Counted from the stretch's first letter, positions 1 to 10,195 are shown. The stretch is 64,000 nt of DNA from Bacteroidota bacterium (GCA_027624855.1 JAQBTQ010000004.1:57908-121907), one strand, 5' to 3'. Notes: a model not told the origin generated them from the sequence alone. A program made the numbers and translations.

Positions 1-2
1 TT

Positions 3-227
3 GAGAAATGGGTCGGCCGCATCGAAAATGAACCAATGCAAAATCGATCAAAGCGATTTGGATTAAAAAATAACCGCGCAGACGTCATTGTTCCTGCCGG
101 AAAAATCTACATGGAAGTCTTGCGTGCTGCCGGTTTGAATGAAATTTGGGTGCCAAAAGTAGGCTTGTCCGATGGCATCATCCTTCAACTTGCCTCTGAA
201 CAGGGACTTCAATTCAAGGATTTGTAA
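3..227 (+). CDS. C-terminal end of a Ppx/GppA-type phosphatase (5' truncated by window edge)
   Basis: The reading frame is open from the first bases of the window and stops with TAA at 225-227; only about 74 residues are present. The visible end contains RADVIVPAGKIY and VPKVGLSDGII, which resemble the end of the ASKHA-fold exopolyphosphatase/guanosine pentaphosphatase family, where a late Gly-Leu-Ser-Asp-Gly loop closes the active site. Members hydrolyse polyphosphate or pppGpp in the cytoplasm. The catalytic N-terminal half lies outside the window, so the substrate cannot be judged. An internal ATG at 36 is not the true start because the family sequence continues upstream of it. Confidence 0.8.
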   Translation, partial: EKWVGRIENEPMQNRSKRFGLKNNRADVIVPAGKIYMEVLRAAGLNEIWVPKVGLSDGIILQLASEQGLQFKDL

Positions 228-288
228 TTCGCGAAAAGTCCAGGATTTATTCGAAAATTCATCCGTGACCTTGCCCGCTTTCCTTGGT

Positions 289-1752
289 TTATTTTAAGTT
301 CTCGGAGAGGAATTTTTCAACCTCGAAGTAGCGCTTCGGCTTCAGTACAATTTTGCCTTCTTTATCCAACAAGAAATAAGTTGGAGTCGCAGTGATTTTA
401 TACTCAGCCACTACTGGGCTATTCCATGCTTGCAACTGACTGACATTCGGCCACGTCATGCCGTTATCATTGATTGCCTTTTCCCATGTGTTGCGCACTT
501 GATCAATGCTCACCCCAACAATCTCAAATCCTTTGTAACCGTATTTAGCATACAGCGGACCGAGGTTTGGAATTTCTTGTTCGCACTTGTGGCACCAAGA
601 AGCCCAGAACATGACCAATGTATATTCTTTGGCTTTGCAGGTCTCGTAGAGATCCAACACACCACCGTCCCATTTGTCAATTTGGAAGTTGGGGGGCGTT
701 TTACCAACCTGCAGGTTGATGATCCCTTGTGCCCGCAACCGGATGGCATCGCTTAAATCAGCACCACAATCTTCATCAAAAATGTAATTGTCAAGAATGT
801 ACTGACAGATGGTTTCCTTTCCGGTGTTGTAAAAGCCGTCCAGCATGGTGTACAAAACGCTTTCCAAGGCTATTGGATTCGGTTCAAAATGCGCCTTGAC
901 CAAATCGATGCACGCTAAGAAGCCGGGGTCGGTGCCTTCGCTGAAGGTGCGCATCATGTTTTGGATTCGATCAGAAATTGCCATGGATCGCACCGCGCTG
1001 TTATCCATTGGGTCCATGTCTTCAAAAAATCGTCCTTTGTCTTGGGGGAATTTGGGATTCTTCCATCCCAAGTACTTTGCTAGAAATGTGCCGGGATATT
1101 GATCCATCAATTGATGCTGTTGTGTAACCAACTCTCCTTCTTTTTCTCGGATTTGCTCTTCGATTCTCGCTCGAAATGCACCGGCATCTTTGATTGATCC
1201 TCGGAGTTCACGAATGGCTTTGTTGTTTTCGAATTCAAAGCTCTGGTACTGGAACCACCCGGTATTTTCATTGGATCCAACGGCTGTTTTGCCTGCGCTT
1301 AGCCTTGACGTGTTGAACGTCAGCTCAACATCAGGTTCGTCTGGATTGAGAATGATGTCCGCAGCATTGGTCTCACCATTCAGACTGATTTTATAAAATC
1401 CACGTCCAACTTCCAGCTCCCCGAAATCAAAAGCTCTGTTGCTCAAGGTTGTCTTGGCAATTTCGGAAGTGTTCCGGCCTTCCGTCTCGTACAAGGTCAC
1501 TTCACCACCGCCATTGAAATTGATGGTGCCATGTAGTCGAACTGGACCCACTTTGTCTCCTCGATTCTGGTCGTTGATTCCATCTTTGTAGCGTGAGGAT
1601 ACTTGGGCGTTTGTTCCATTCGCACCTTCTTCGACCTGTTGCGTCATTCCGCTCTCTGTTGGGTTCGACGCGCTTTCCACTTTTTCACCAGAACTGCATG
1701 CGCTGAACGCAAAAAACGTCATCAAGATCGTAGCGGCTGATATCATCTTCAT
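289..1752 (-). CDS. TlpA-like thioredoxin-domain lipoprotein
   Basis: A 487-residue exported lipoprotein. Residues 1-19 form a lipoprotein signal ending in FSAC with Cys19 as the lipidated residue. The region around residues 70-150 resembles the DUF4369-type beta domain found at the N-terminus of many Bacteroidota TlpA proteins. A helical middle follows, then a C-terminal thioredoxin fold with WCHKC (Cys387, Cys390) and the cis-proline loop TATPTYF near residue 457. The CxxC pair implies a thiol-disulfide reductase in the periplasm or at a membrane surface; the partner protein is unknown. It is convergent with the upstream phosphatase and has its own start (ATG at 1752, second Met two codons later). 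Confidence 0.88.
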   Translation of the reverse strand: MKMISAATILMTFFAFSACSSGEKVESASNPTESGMTQQVEEGANGTNAQVSSRYKDGINDQNRGDKVGPVRLHGTINFNGGGEVTLYETEGRNTSEIAKTTLSNRAFDFGELEVGRGFYKISLNGETNAADIILNPDEPDVELTFNTSRLSAGKTAVGSNENTGWFQYQSFEFENNKAIRELRGSIKDAGAFRARIEEQIREKEGELVTQQHQLMDQYPGTFLAKYLGWKNPKFPQDKGRFFEDMDPMDNSAVRSMAISDRIQNMMRTFSEGTDPGFLACIDLVKAHFEPNPIALESVLYTMLDGFYNTGKETICQYILDNYIFDEDCGADLSDAIRLRAQGIINLQVGKTPPNFQIDKWDGGVLDLYETCKAKEYTLVMFWASWCHKCEQEIPNLGPLYAKYGYKGFEIVGVSIDQVRNTWEKAINDNGMTWPNVSQLQAWNSPVVAEYKITATPTYFLLDKEGKIVLKPKRYFEVEKFLSENLK

Positions 1753-1852
1753 GGGTTGTTGAGTTTTGTTTCAAATTTAACAATGGATTGGCAAGGAAAC
1801 GAGGAGCATGCACTTTGTTGGCTTATCTTCACTTTTTGAGAACCAAATTCAG

Positions 1853-2419
1853 ATGAACAAAAGCGTCGCCCTTTCACTTCTTGGATTAAATGATTCCGTT
1901 GAAATTGAGGAGATCATGGAACGCCTCGACGCAGAATCATTCGCCGTTCGTGATCACTTTATGAGGCAACCTGTCGTTCCGGTTCTTTTTCGTTCGCGGG
2001 TCAATCGACTCGTTGAATTGAGTGACGTGGCACGTGTTTTGAATATTCAGCCGCTCGGTGCCCCCGTCGAACTGCCAAGCTTACTTCCTATGGGCTCGAA
2101 TTTTGTGCTATTGGTGAGGAATCATGTGGAGAACATCAGACGTTTGAGGACTGCAATGGCGAGCACCTTGGACCCTGATGTTTTGGTACGATTTGGAAAC
2201 ACCCTATGCAATTTGCAGCTTCGATACATGGAACAGTTTCTGGTGCTGTCATTGGATATTTCAGGCGAAGGCATTCACACCAATGCCGTTCCAGCTCGAG
2301 ACGAGGCCGATTGGCAAAAATTATTGGAGTCCATTGAAAGCAATGAGTCATGGGCGAAAGAATTGATTGCAAGAGAACGTGCTCGCATGGCGCAAATACT
2401 CGAACGAGAAGTGCAATAG
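1853..2419 (+). CDS. Hypothetical protein, soluble, mostly helical
   Basis: I do not recognise this protein. The frame is open from an ATG at 1808, but the second Met (MNKSVALSLL, 1853) looks the more natural start, giving 188 residues. There is no signal peptide or membrane segment. The sequence is rich in Arg, Glu and Leu and looks alpha-helical, with a charged C-terminal helix (residues about 155-188) suggestive of a short coiled coil. It lies alone between a divergent TlpA-like lipoprotein and a convergent permease, so context gives no role. Codon use is like that of the neighbours. Confidence 0.6.
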   Translation: MNKSVALSLLGLNDSVEIEEIMERLDAESFAVRDHFMRQPVVPVLFRSRVNRLVELSDVARVLNIQPLGAPVELPSLLPMGSNFVLLVRNHVENIRRLRTAMASTLDPDVLVRFGNTLCNLQLRYMEQFLVLSLDISGEGIHTNAVPARDEADWQKLLESIESNESWAKELIARERARMAQILEREVQ

Positions 2420-2428
2420 GCTAACAGA

Positions 2429-3667
2429 TTATTCTCTTCCCAGCGCGACAATGGGGTCAAGCAGGGAGGCCTTTCGCGCTGGATAGTAGCCGCTAATGAG
2501 GCTCGTAATCAGGCTGAGAGCAACCCCTGATAACATCCATTTCCAAGGAAGTACAAAAGGAGTTTCCATAGCCCAAGCGATTCCGTTTCCAGCAAATAGT
2601 CCCAGGACAATTCCAGTCGCACCGCCCAGTTGACCGATGATGATGACTTCAATTAAAAATTGCATTCGAATGGCGCTGGGCGATGCTCCCAATGACTTAC
2701 GCGTTCCGATTTCTCGAGTGCGTTCTGAGACACTGACTAGCATGATGTTCATCAATCCTATGCCAGCCCCAAATAACGTGATGATCCCGATGATCGATGC
2801 TGCAATGGTAATTCCTGAAATTGCCTCTTTTAAAGTTTCGACCAGCCCATTGCTCATGGATAGGTTGAACGAATGATCTTCACCAGGCCGATCTTTTCTG
2901 ACCACCCGCATGATGCCCGTTGCGGCTTCAGCCATTTCCATGATTTGCGCCGGGTTAGATACTTGACACGAGATGCGGTAGCTCCGATCCTCATCAGAAA
3001 ATTGTTGCCTGACGCATGGAATGGGAATGTAGCATTGGTTGTCCTGAGACATGCCAAAAGCTTGGCCTTTGGATTCCAGCACTCCAATGATTTGATAACG
3101 CTGGGCTCCGATAGAGAATTCCTCGCCTACCGCATCTTCCCAGGGGTTAAATAGTTCACTGACCAAATCGGATCCTAGAATCGCGAATCTTCTGGAAGAC
3201 GCGGCTTCTTGAGCCGTAAAATTTCGCCCTTGGTCCAATTGATATCCACTGATTTCGAGGTAGTTTTCTTCTATGCCCAAAACTTGGATGTTGGGATTGG
3301 TTCGCTCTTTTCCTCTGGTAAGCGTTGCTTGGGCGGTACCGAAAATGGAATAACTCACTTTGAGTTCACTGGGCGCGTTCGCTGCAAAATCTTGCGCTTC
3401 TTGGTACGAAATGGGTTCGCCAATGGTGACCCGGCGACCACGGTTCACCCCAGTCTCGGTTTTTTGAGAAATGCTAAACACACTGGTACCGAGGGTGGAA
3501 AATTGATTGACAACGTTCGCCTCAAGCGAAGAGGTTGCAGTGGTCATGCTGATTAGTGCCATGATCCCGAGTCCAATGATGCCCACAGTCAAACTGGTTC
3601 TCAGTTTGTTTCCGCGAATCGAGCGGATTGCGATTCGGGCCATTTCAATGAGCAATTCTCGCTTCAT
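2429..3667 (-). CDS. MacB/FtsX-type ABC transporter permease
   Basis: A 412-residue inner-membrane permease of the MacB family. An N-terminal membrane helix (about residues 20-43) is followed by a large periplasmic MacB_PCD-type domain (about 45-270), then three C-terminal helices of the FtsX domain. [16 protein letters not shown] is the typical cytoplasmic coupling loop that touches the ATPase. Such permeases work as mechanotransmitters, moving substrates from the periplasm outward or acting on lipoproteins and cell-wall enzymes. No ATP-binding partner or membrane-fusion protein is adjacent, which is unusual for a MacB system. It is divergent from aconitase with about 50 bases between the starts. 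Confidence 0.9.
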   Translation of the reverse strand: MKRELLIEMARIAIRSIRGNKLRTSLTVGIIGLGIMALISMTTATSSLEANVVNQFSTLGTSVFSISQKTETGVNRGRRVTIGEPISYQEAQDFAANAPSELKVSYSIFGTAQATLTRGKERTNPNIQVLGIEENYLEISGYQLDQGRNFTAQEAASSRRFAILGSDLVSELFNPWEDAVGEEFSIGAQRYQIIGVLESKGQAFGMSQDNQCYIPIPCVRQQFSDEDRSYRISCQVSNPAQIMEMAEAATGIMRVVRKDRPGEDHSFNLSMSNGLVETLKEAISGITIAASIIGIITLFGAGIGLMNIMLVSVSERTREIGTRKSLGASPSAIRMQFLIEVIIIGQLGGATGIVLGLFAGNGIAWAMETPFVLPWKWMLSGVALSLITSLISGYYPARKASLLDPIVALGRE

Positions 3668-3686
3668 GTATTGCGAAAGTACTGCT

Positions 3687-3694
3687 TACATTTG
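3687..3694 (+). promoter_or_regulatory. Candidate -7 box of the aconitase promoter
   Basis: TACATTTG fits the Bacteroidota -7 consensus TAnnTTTG and lies 22 bases before the aconitase ATG. A TTG at 3671-3673 is the only nearby -33 candidate, and its 13-base spacing is shorter than usual, so only the -7 box is well supported. Confidence 0.35.
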
Positions 3695-3716
3695 CAGTCC
3701 ACAGAAAAACGACAAC

Positions 3717-5978
3717 ATGACTTTTGATTTGGAGATGATTCGCTCACACTATGAGCAAATTCCAGGGAAAATTGAGGCAGCTCGAAGAGCGACGAATCAA
3801 CCTTTGACGCTAGCAGAAAAAATATTGTACAGTCATTTATGGGATGGAAACGCCACTTCTGCGTTTAAGCGAGGAGCGGATTATGTTGATTTCGCACCCG
3901 ACAGGGTGGCGATGCAAGATGCAACGGCTCAGATGGCGTTGTTGCAATTCATGCAAGCGGGAAAAGCGGAAGCTGCTGTCCCATCGACCGTTCACTGTGA
4001 TCATTTAATTCAGGCAAAAGTTGAGGCCAATTCAGATTTACAAGAGGCCATTAACAAGAACAATGAGGTCTACAATTTCCTTGAGTCGGTTTCGAATAAA
4101 TACGGTATTGGCTTTTGGAAGCCCGGCGCGGGCATCATTCACCAGGTCGTTTTGGAAAATTATGCATTTCCAGGTGGTATGATGATTGGAACGGATTCCC
4201 ACACCGTAAATGCGGGTGGATTGGGAATGGTCGCTGTCGGTGTAGGAGGGGCAGATGCGGTGGATGTAATGGCAGGCATGCCGTGGGAATTGAAGTTTCC
4301 AAAACTCATTGGAATCAAATTGACGGGTCGACTTTCGGGCTGGGCGTCTGCAAAAGATGTGATCCTCAAAGTCGCGGGTGTGCTAACAGTGAAAGGCGGA
4401 ACAGGATGCATTGTTGAGTATTTTGGTGACGGTGCCGAATCGTTGAGCTGCACTGGTAAAGGCACGATTTGCAACATGGGAGCGGAGATTGGTGCGACGA
4501 CTTCAACATTTGGTTATGATGATAGCATGGAGCGATACCTGCGAGCCACAGGCAGAACAGATGTGGCAGAGATGGCGAATGGCATCCGTGAGCATTTGAC
4601 CGGTGATCCCGAGGTGTATGCCAACCCTGAAGCGTATTTTGACCAAGTCATAGAAATTAATCTGAGTGAATTAGAGCCCCATTTAAACGGACCATTCACA
4701 CCAGATTTAGCCACTCCTGTGAGCCAAATGAAAGCTGCGGCTGAAGCGAATGGCTGGCCTACAGAATTGGAGTACGGTTTAATCGGTTCATGCACCAATT
4801 CAAGCTATGAAGACATCAGTCGTTCAGCGAGCGTTGCGAAGCAAGCCATTGACAAAGGCATCAAGGCACGCGCTCAACTCACCATTACACCAGGGTCTGA
4901 GCAAGTGCGTTACACGATAGACCGAGATGGATTCATCGCGGTTTTTGAAGAAATGGGAGGAAGTGTCTTCGCGAATGCTTGCGGACCGTGCATAGGTCAA
5001 TGGGCCAGGTCGGGTGCTGAGAAAAAGGAAAAGAATTCGATTGTTCACTCTTTCAATAGAAATTTTGCGAAGCGGGCGGATGGAAATCCCAATACGCATG
5101 CATTCGTTGGTTCACCAGAGTTGGTTACTGCTTTGGCCATTGCAGGGGACTTGACATTCAACCCCATGACCGATGCGTTGAAGCTCGAGGATGGGACGGA
5201 GGTCATGCTCCAAGAACCTTCAGGGGATGAACTGCCACAAGCGGGATTTGACGTGAAAGATGCTGGATATTTGGCGCCTGCAGCAGATGGGAGTCAGGTG
5301 GAAGTTGTCGTAAAACAGGATTCTGAGCGATTGCAGTTGCTGACGCCATTTGCCCCGTGGGATGGACAAAACATCCGAGACGCACGTCTGTTGATCAAAG
5401 CGCAGGGAAAATGCACAACAGATCACATTTCAATGGCAGGTCCTTGGTTGCGGTATCGGGGACATCTTGACAACATCTCGAACAATACCTTGACGGGTGC
5501 GATCAACGCCTTCAACGGTGAATCGAACGCTGTGAAGAATCAGCTCACGGGCGAATATGGTGAAGTACCTGCGGTGCAACGTGCTTATAAAGAGGCCGGT
5601 GTGCCAACAGTGGTCGTCGGAGATTCCAATTACGGAGAAGGGAGTTCTCGAGAGCACGCGGCAATGCAACCCCGATTCTTGGGAGTGCGTGTGGTGTTGG
5701 TCAAGTCTTTTGCCCGAATCCATGAAACGAATTTGAAAAAGCAAGGAATGCTCGGGTTGACTTTCGCCATTGAATCGGACTATGATTTGATTCAAGAGGA
5801 TGATCGATTCCATTTCATTGACTTAGAAAATTTCGCCCCCGGCGTGCCTTTGACCATTGAAGTCGAACATGCAGATGGATCAAAGGATACCATTCTGGCA
5901 AATCACACGTACAATTCCCAGCAAATCGAATGGTTCCGAGCGGGCTCAGCTTTGAACCTAATCAAGCAGCAACAATAA
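3717..5978 (+). CDS. acn: Aconitate hydratase
   Basis: A 753-residue cytoplasmic aconitase of the mitochondrial-like type, interconverting citrate and isocitrate in the TCA cycle. The [4Fe-4S] ligands are visible as Cys359 in GSCTNSS and Cys422/Cys425 in CGPC. The C-terminal swivel domain carries [14 protein letters not shown], the substrate-binding loop. The frame is open from 3507, but the first 70 codons run antisense over the divergent permease and have no family character; [19 protein letters not shown] at 3717 is the normal aconitase beginning, and a TAnnTTTG box lies just upstream. The length agrees with Bacteroidota homologues. Three bases separate it from pdeM, which may be co-transcribed. 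Confidence 0.97.
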   Translation: MTFDLEMIRSHYEQIPGKIEAARRATNQPLTLAEKILYSHLWDGNATSAFKRGADYVDFAPDRVAMQDATAQMALLQFMQAGKAEAAVPSTVHCDHLIQAKVEANSDLQEAINKNNEVYNFLESVSNKYGIGFWKPGAGIIHQVVLENYAFPGGMMIGTDSHTVNAGGLGMVAVGVGGADAVDVMAGMPWELKFPKLIGIKLTGRLSGWASAKDVILKVAGVLTVKGGTGCIVEYFGDGAESLSCTGKGTICNMGAEIGATTSTFGYDDSMERYLRATGRTDVAEMANGIREHLTGDPEVYANPEAYFDQVIEINLSELEPHLNGPFTPDLATPVSQMKAAAEANGWPTELEYGLIGSCTNSSYEDISRSASVAKQAIDKGIKARAQLTITPGSEQVRYTIDRDGFIAVFEEMGGSVFANACGPCIGQWARSGAEKKEKNSIVHSFNRNFAKRADGNPNTHAFVGSPELVTALAIAGDLTFNPMTDALKLEDGTEVMLQEPSGDELPQAGFDVKDAGYLAPAADGSQVEVVVKQDSERLQLLTPFAPWDGQNIRDARLLIKAQGKCTTDHISMAGPWLRYRGHLDNISNNTLTGAINAFNGESNAVKNQLTGEYGEVPAVQRAYKEAGVPTVVVGDSNYGEGSSREHAAMQPRFLGVRVVLVKSFARIHETNLKKQGMLGLTFAIESDYDLIQEDDRFHFIDLENFAPGVPLTIEVEHADGSKDTILANHTYNSQQIEWFRAGSALNLIKQQQ

Positions 5979-5981
5979 ACC

Positions 5982-6671
5982 ATGTCAGAAACCCCGCGAT
6001 CTTTTTCCATGCCTTGGGAGAAAGCGGGCTGGGAGTTTTTGCCTGAACGCGCTGTGTGGTGGGGCCAGGAATCCATTTTGATTGTCTCAGACTTGCACTT
6101 AGGCAAAGCAGCACACTTTCGGAAGAATGGAATCGCCATTCCCAATTCTGTGAATGAAAACACGTTGAAGCGACTGGATGAATTGTTGCAAGCTAGGAAG
6201 CCAAAGAGGCTGTTGATCCTGGGTGATCTTTTTCACAGCGAGGTCAATGAGGAGTGGCAGGAATTCAGAAAGTGGTTGAACGGAGTAAATAATAATTCGT
6301 GGTTTAAAGAGTCGCTATTGATCCTCGGTAACCATGATGTCCTTCCGGTATCGGCCTATGAAGGACTTCCCCTATCAGTTCATCAAACGTCGGTCATTGG
6401 GGAGTTTGTTTTTGCCCATGACCCTGCGGATTTAGAAGCATTACCCATTGACAAAATCGGAGTGGCAGGCCATTTACATCCGGCCATTGTGATGAAGGGT
6501 AAAGGGAGGCAATCATTGAAGCTTCCTGGTTGGTGGTTTAACTCAGTGAAGCGATTCTTGGTGTTCCCAGCTTTCGGAACGTTCACAGGTTCAGTAGCCG
6601 TGACGCCCGTTTCAGGTGATCATTGTTGGGTGACCACTGGCCGTGAATCAATCAAATTGGATTTGGATTGA
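5982..6671 (+). CDS. pdeM: PdeM-like calcineurin-type metallophosphoesterase
   Basis: A 229-residue cytoplasmic metallophosphoesterase. The metal-binding motifs appear in order: DLHLGK (D-x-H), GDLFHSE, GNHD and GHLHP. The stretch DLHLGKAAHFRKNGIAIP is characteristic of the ligase-associated DNA damage response endonuclease PdeM. In many bacteria that family sits with an ATP-dependent DNA ligase, a Lhr-type helicase and an exonuclease; none of these is nearby here. It starts three bases after aconitase, so it is probably on the same transcript. The family assignment is good, but the actual DNA-repair role is inferred from the family. Confidence 0.85.
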   Translation: MSETPRSFSMPWEKAGWEFLPERAVWWGQESILIVSDLHLGKAAHFRKNGIAIPNSVNENTLKRLDELLQARKPKRLLILGDLFHSEVNEEWQEFRKWLNGVNNNSWFKESLLILGNHDVLPVSAYEGLPLSVHQTSVIGEFVFAHDPADLEALPIDKIGVAGHLHPAIVMKGKGRQSLKLPGWWFNSVKRFLVFPAFGTFTGSVAVTPVSGDHCWVTTGRESIKLDLD

Positions 6672-6697
6672 TTTGGCTCGTTGTAGTTGCGCGCGGG

Positions 6698-7237
6698 TTA
6701 TTCTATGGTATCAGCGAATGAGCCGCTAAAGGCAATTGGCAAACCGACCAAATCGCCATCGACTTCTTGCCTGATTGTCAAATTGAATTCCACTGTTTCT
6801 TCTTCTCCGGCCGCCCCTGGATTGATTACGATGTTTCCATCGGTCGCTTGATAATTACGAATCGGTTCAGTCTCATCTCCGTGATTGATGATTTGGACCA
6901 AGTGTTGGATGTCATCTTGTTGAACATAGTAGACGACATCGTCGAGGATGGGGAAAGAAAAGTGGAACGTTAAATCGTGCGCTGCCGCATGCGCATTAAC
7001 CTCCTCAGCTGTTCGCAAATCGGCCACAATGTGATAGCTTCTTGATAGAACTTCAGTGCTATCGGGAACGACAATTTCAGCCATTTTCAAGGGGATTTCC
7101 GATCCCAAATAGTTTACGGTGCCGCAATTGCAGTTGTATACCGGATTGATGAAGTCGTCGCTCTTGTAGCATCCGACGATTACTGCTCCCATCAAGAACA
7201 CCATGCCTAAGGTGTAAAACGCTCTTTGATTGTTCAT
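6698..7237 (-). CDS. Hypothetical lipoprotein
   Basis: A 179-residue lipoprotein from the ATG at 7237 (MNNQRAFYTLGMVFLM...). The upstream in-frame start at 7261 would be TTG and would spoil the signal peptide. The signal ends at VIVGC, with the Cys as lipid anchor, followed by CYKSDDFINPVYNCNC, a Cys-rich segment right after the anchor. The rest is acidic and beta-rich, probably a small globular domain. I recognise no family and see no catalytic motif. It follows the DUF1343 gene on the same strand after about 50 bases, so the two could share a transcript. Confidence 0.7.
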   Translation of the reverse strand: MNNQRAFYTLGMVFLMGAVIVGCYKSDDFINPVYNCNCGTVNYLGSEIPLKMAEIVVPDSTEVLSRSYHIVADLRTAEEVNAHAAAHDLTFHFSFPILDDVVYYVQQDDIQHLVQIINHGDETEPIRNYQATDGNIVINPGAAGEEETVEFNLTIRQEVDGDLVGLPIAFSGSFADTIE

Positions 7238-7285
7238 GTAATTGCGATTAGCGAAGTGCAAGATAATGCCTCGGAGAATTAAACC

Positions 7286-8626
7286 TCAATTGGATTCAAT
7301 CCGTTGCATGGGATACAGTAAATAAGGCGTTCGACTTACCTCGAATTCATGCAGCTCTTCAATCCAACCTGCTACCATATCGTTGTATGTCATTTTACCC
7401 TGAATGACCTGATACATCTCCTCGTTTCCCGTGAGTTTGGCCAGAAAGTTGGGTGATTCCACGAATGCGACGTCACTTTTACTTTTTTTCCAGTCATTCG
7501 AATATTCGTAAACGAACGACCAATCGAATCCAACTTCACTCGTCGTCCAATGTGTTCCCAAACCTTTTAAGTTCTGTCCAACGCAATTCAATCCTTCATG
7601 TTTAGGATGTGGAGCTGCATTTGGAACCGGCTCAGGAGTGAATGCAAAAGATCCCATTGAAATTACGCCATCGAATTGTGGCAAACCAACGCACTCAAAA
7701 GGGTGTGGTGTGCCACGACCTATACTGGCCACCGTCGGTTCAAATGGACAAAGTGACGGGTAGAGGGCAATGGATTCAGCTGTCGGTAAATTTGGACTGG
7801 GGGGGATTTGAGGATACCAAGCATCGCTGTGGGCATAATTCTCACACGGTATGATCACAAGGTCGCATGACACGCCCCCCTTCAACCATCCCTCTCCGTT
7901 GATCATTTTTGCCATTTCTCCAAGTGTCATACCATGAACCACAGGGACGGGTATTTTGCCCACAAAAGAAGTCCATTGGGAATCAATGATGGGTCCGGCA
8001 ATCTGATGCCCGTGGGGATTTGGCCGATCCAACACCATGACCATTTTGTTTTGCTCTGCAGCGGCTTCCATCACTAAGTATAAGCTGCTCAAATAGGTGT
8101 AGAATCGTGCTCCGACATCTTGGATATCAAACAAAATAATCCTGACATCTGCCAGGCTTTCTGCAGTTGGTTTTTTGTTTTTTCCGTGCAGGCTCAAGAT
8201 GGGTAATCCTGTTTTTGGATCGGTGCTGTCTTGGATATGCGCCCCATTGTGTGCGTTTCCTCGAAAACCATGCTCTGGTGCAAATACTTTTTTAACATCG
8301 ATCCCCAGAGCCAATAGCGTATCGACAAGGTGGGTTGGGTTTCCTTTCCGGCCATCACCTATGATTGAAGTCTGGTTCGCTACAACGGCCACCCGAGCCG
8401 AACGACAAGCCTCATAAATGGCTCGGATGTTTTCGTTGCCGAGTTGCATGATTTCGGGTGCAGAGGTCCTTTTTTGAACATGCAGCACACCGTGAATGGA
8501 ATCAAGACGTAACCCTTGAGGATCAAGCGCTACAGGCGTTAAGGACTGTCCTTGAGTCGATGAATTGGGGATCGTACATCCTAGTATGATCACGCCAATG
8601 ATGGATAATTCAATGAATTTCTTCAC
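7286..8626 (-). CDS. DUF1343 / NamZ-type exo-beta-N-acetylmuramidase lipoprotein
   Basis: A 446-residue exported protein of the DUF1343 family, whose characterised member NamZ removes terminal MurNAc from peptidoglycan fragments. Family stretches include FAPEHGFRG, ILFDIQDVGARFYTYLSSL, MVLDRPNP and GRGTPHPFE. The N-terminus is a lipoprotein signal ending in VIILGC. The start codon is GTG at 8626; no ATG lies close by in frame. It is divergent from the LolC/E-like permease with 38 bases between the starts. The likely role is muropeptide recycling or cell-wall turnover in the periplasm; MurNAc specificity is inferred from the family. Confidence 0.88.
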   Translation of the reverse strand: MKKFIELSIIGVIILGCTIPNSSTQGQSLTPVALDPQGLRLDSIHGVLHVQKRTSAPEIMQLGNENIRAIYEACRSARVAVVANQTSIIGDGRKGNPTHLVDTLLALGIDVKKVFAPEHGFRGNAHNGAHIQDSTDPKTGLPILSLHGKNKKPTAESLADVRIILFDIQDVGARFYTYLSSLYLVMEAAAEQNKMVMVLDRPNPHGHQIAGPIIDSQWTSFVGKIPVPVVHGMTLGEMAKMINGEGWLKGGVSCDLVIIPCENYAHSDAWYPQIPPSPNLPTAESIALYPSLCPFEPTVASIGRGTPHPFECVGLPQFDGVISMGSFAFTPEPVPNAAPHPKHEGLNCVGQNLKGLGTHWTTSEVGFDWSFVYEYSNDWKKSKSDVAFVESPNFLAKLTGNEEMYQVIQGKMTYNDMVAGWIEELHEFEVSRTPYLLYPMQRIESN

Positions 8627-8664
8627 AAGACCAATGTACTCATGTAATTTGCCGTCTCGAAATT

Positions 8665-10161
8665 ATGATGAAACGACCTGGAATTTCAAGGAAGATTGCG
8701 CTTCGACTTTCGATGCAGAATTCTGCAGCTTCTTGGTCGCGTCCTGTGATTCAGATCGCTACAATCGGTGTCGCAGTAGGCATTGCGCTTATCGTATTGT
8801 CGACAGCAATTGTCCACGGATTCCAACAAGAGGTCAAGGAGTTGGTTGTCGGTTTCGGTTCGGATGTGCAAATTCTCAACGCAAATCATTCAGATCCGAA
8901 AATTGTTCGGAATTATGACTTGGAGAAACAAGTGCTGGCGCTTGAAGAAGTAGATTCGGTGCATCCATTTTATTTGATGCCCGCCATATTAGAATCAAAA
9001 ACTGGTGTGAAGGGGGTATTGGGTAAAGGATTGTCTTCTGAAACCTCGCATCAGTTGCTCGGTCGATTTTTGCAAGCGGGTACCACCGCAATTGGGGAGG
9101 AGGGAGCTGTGTTATCATCTGAGCAAGCCAATCGCCTGGGGATCGGGTTAGGTGATCGATTTACCGTCTATTTGGTTGGTGGACCATCTGGTGTTCGGGC
9201 GAGAAATTTGGTTTTGGAGGGCATTTATCGAACGGGATTGTTGGAATACGATGAAGAATTCATGTTCCTTCCCAGTGCTTTGATTCAGCAGAGTGCAGGT
9301 TGGGGATTGGAACTCCAATTGGTCATGGATTCTGCAAACGTTGAGGTGAGGTCTTATGGCACAAAAACGATTCCATTGATTCAATGGTACGTTCAAGATG
9401 AATCAGGCGGCTGGATGGAAAAAGAGTTTTTTCGAGGCAACAAACTGCCTTGGGAGGCGCTAAGTCACTCCAATTATCTCATTACGGCAAGTGGCAGAAA
9501 CGGTGAGGAGATGGTACATAGCGATTCGATTCAATTGTATCAAAATGATGAGGGCCGATGGGATTGGGAGCGGATGGGAGGCGGTTGGCGCGAAACGGCC
9601 AGCGGCTTGGAAGTATTCCTGATTCCCGGAGCTGAAATATGGGAGGCGGAGCAAAAAATCTTCGAAATGATCCCGTTGGGGATGCAAACGGAGACCGTAC
9701 TTCAGCAAGCACCTGAGATGTTTACTTGGCTCGGCATGCTCGATTTGAATGTTGAAATCATCATTGGTTTGATGGTGCTCATTTCAATTATCAACATGAC
9801 TTCGGCCCTGTTGATTTTGATATTGGAACGTCGTCCCATGGTGGGGATGTTAAAGGCCTTAGGAATGACCGATGGACAAATCATGCGAATCTTTTTCTGG
9901 AAGTCTGTTCGCATATTGGGTCGTGGATTTCTCTTGGGGAACTTTTTTGGTGTGTTGGTTGTCGCTTTGCAAGCAACGACGGGCTGGTTAACCTTGAATC
10001 CGGAGGCTTACTACTTGGATGTAGTGCCAGTGCGAATGAATTGGGTGTACCTCATGGCAATTGAACTGGTGGCGTTCATGAGTTGTGCAGTAATGATGTG
10101 GCTACCGAGTTTGGTTTCTACCAGGATTCACCCGGCAGAGGCGCTAAGGATTAATCGATGA
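8665..10161 (+). CDS. LolC/LolE-type ABC transporter permease
   Basis: A 498-residue permease with an N-terminal membrane helix (about residues 30-55), a long periplasmic domain, and three C-terminal helices of the FtsX type, including the coupling segment LERRPMVGMLKALGMTD. This architecture is that of the lipoprotein-releasing LolC/E family, which extracts lipoproteins from the inner membrane. A LolD-type ATPase is not adjacent. Two consecutive ATG codons (8665, 8668) make the start uncertain by one residue. The gene is divergent from the NamZ-like muramidase and is followed by a separate promoter for the cysteine synthase. Confidence 0.88.
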   Translation: MMKRPGISRKIALRLSMQNSAASWSRPVIQIATIGVAVGIALIVLSTAIVHGFQQEVKELVVGFGSDVQILNANHSDPKIVRNYDLEKQVLALEEVDSVHPFYLMPAILESKTGVKGVLGKGLSSETSHQLLGRFLQAGTTAIGEEGAVLSSEQANRLGIGLGDRFTVYLVGGPSGVRARNLVLEGIYRTGLLEYDEEFMFLPSALIQQSAGWGLELQLVMDSANVEVRSYGTKTIPLIQWYVQDESGGWMEKEFFRGNKLPWEALSHSNYLITASGRNGEEMVHSDSIQLYQNDEGRWDWERMGGGWRETASGLEVFLIPGAEIWEAEQKIFEMIPLGMQTETVLQQAPEMFTWLGMLDLNVEIIIGLMVLISIINMTSALLILILERRPMVGMLKALGMTDGQIMRIFFWKSVRILGRGFLLGNFFGVLVVALQATTGWLTLNPEAYYLDVVPVRMNWVYLMAIELVAFMSCAVMMWLPSLVSTRIHPAEALRINR

Positions 10162-10167
10162 TTCGGA

Positions 10168-10195
10168 TTCAATTGTTAAGAATCAATTGTAAAGA
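10168..10195 (+). repeat. Tandem direct repeat upstream of the cysteine synthase promoter
   Basis: Two adjacent 14-base copies, TTCAATTGTTAAGA and ATCAATTGTAAAGA, match at 12 of 14 positions. Each holds the palindromic core CAATTG. They lie just upstream of the putative -33 box of the next gene and could be a tandem operator; no regulator is known. Confidence 0.45.

Noticed and set aside
3507..3716. Upstream extension of the aconitase frame
   Set aside because: These 70 codons are antisense to the permease, and aconitases begin at the position of the ATG at 3717.
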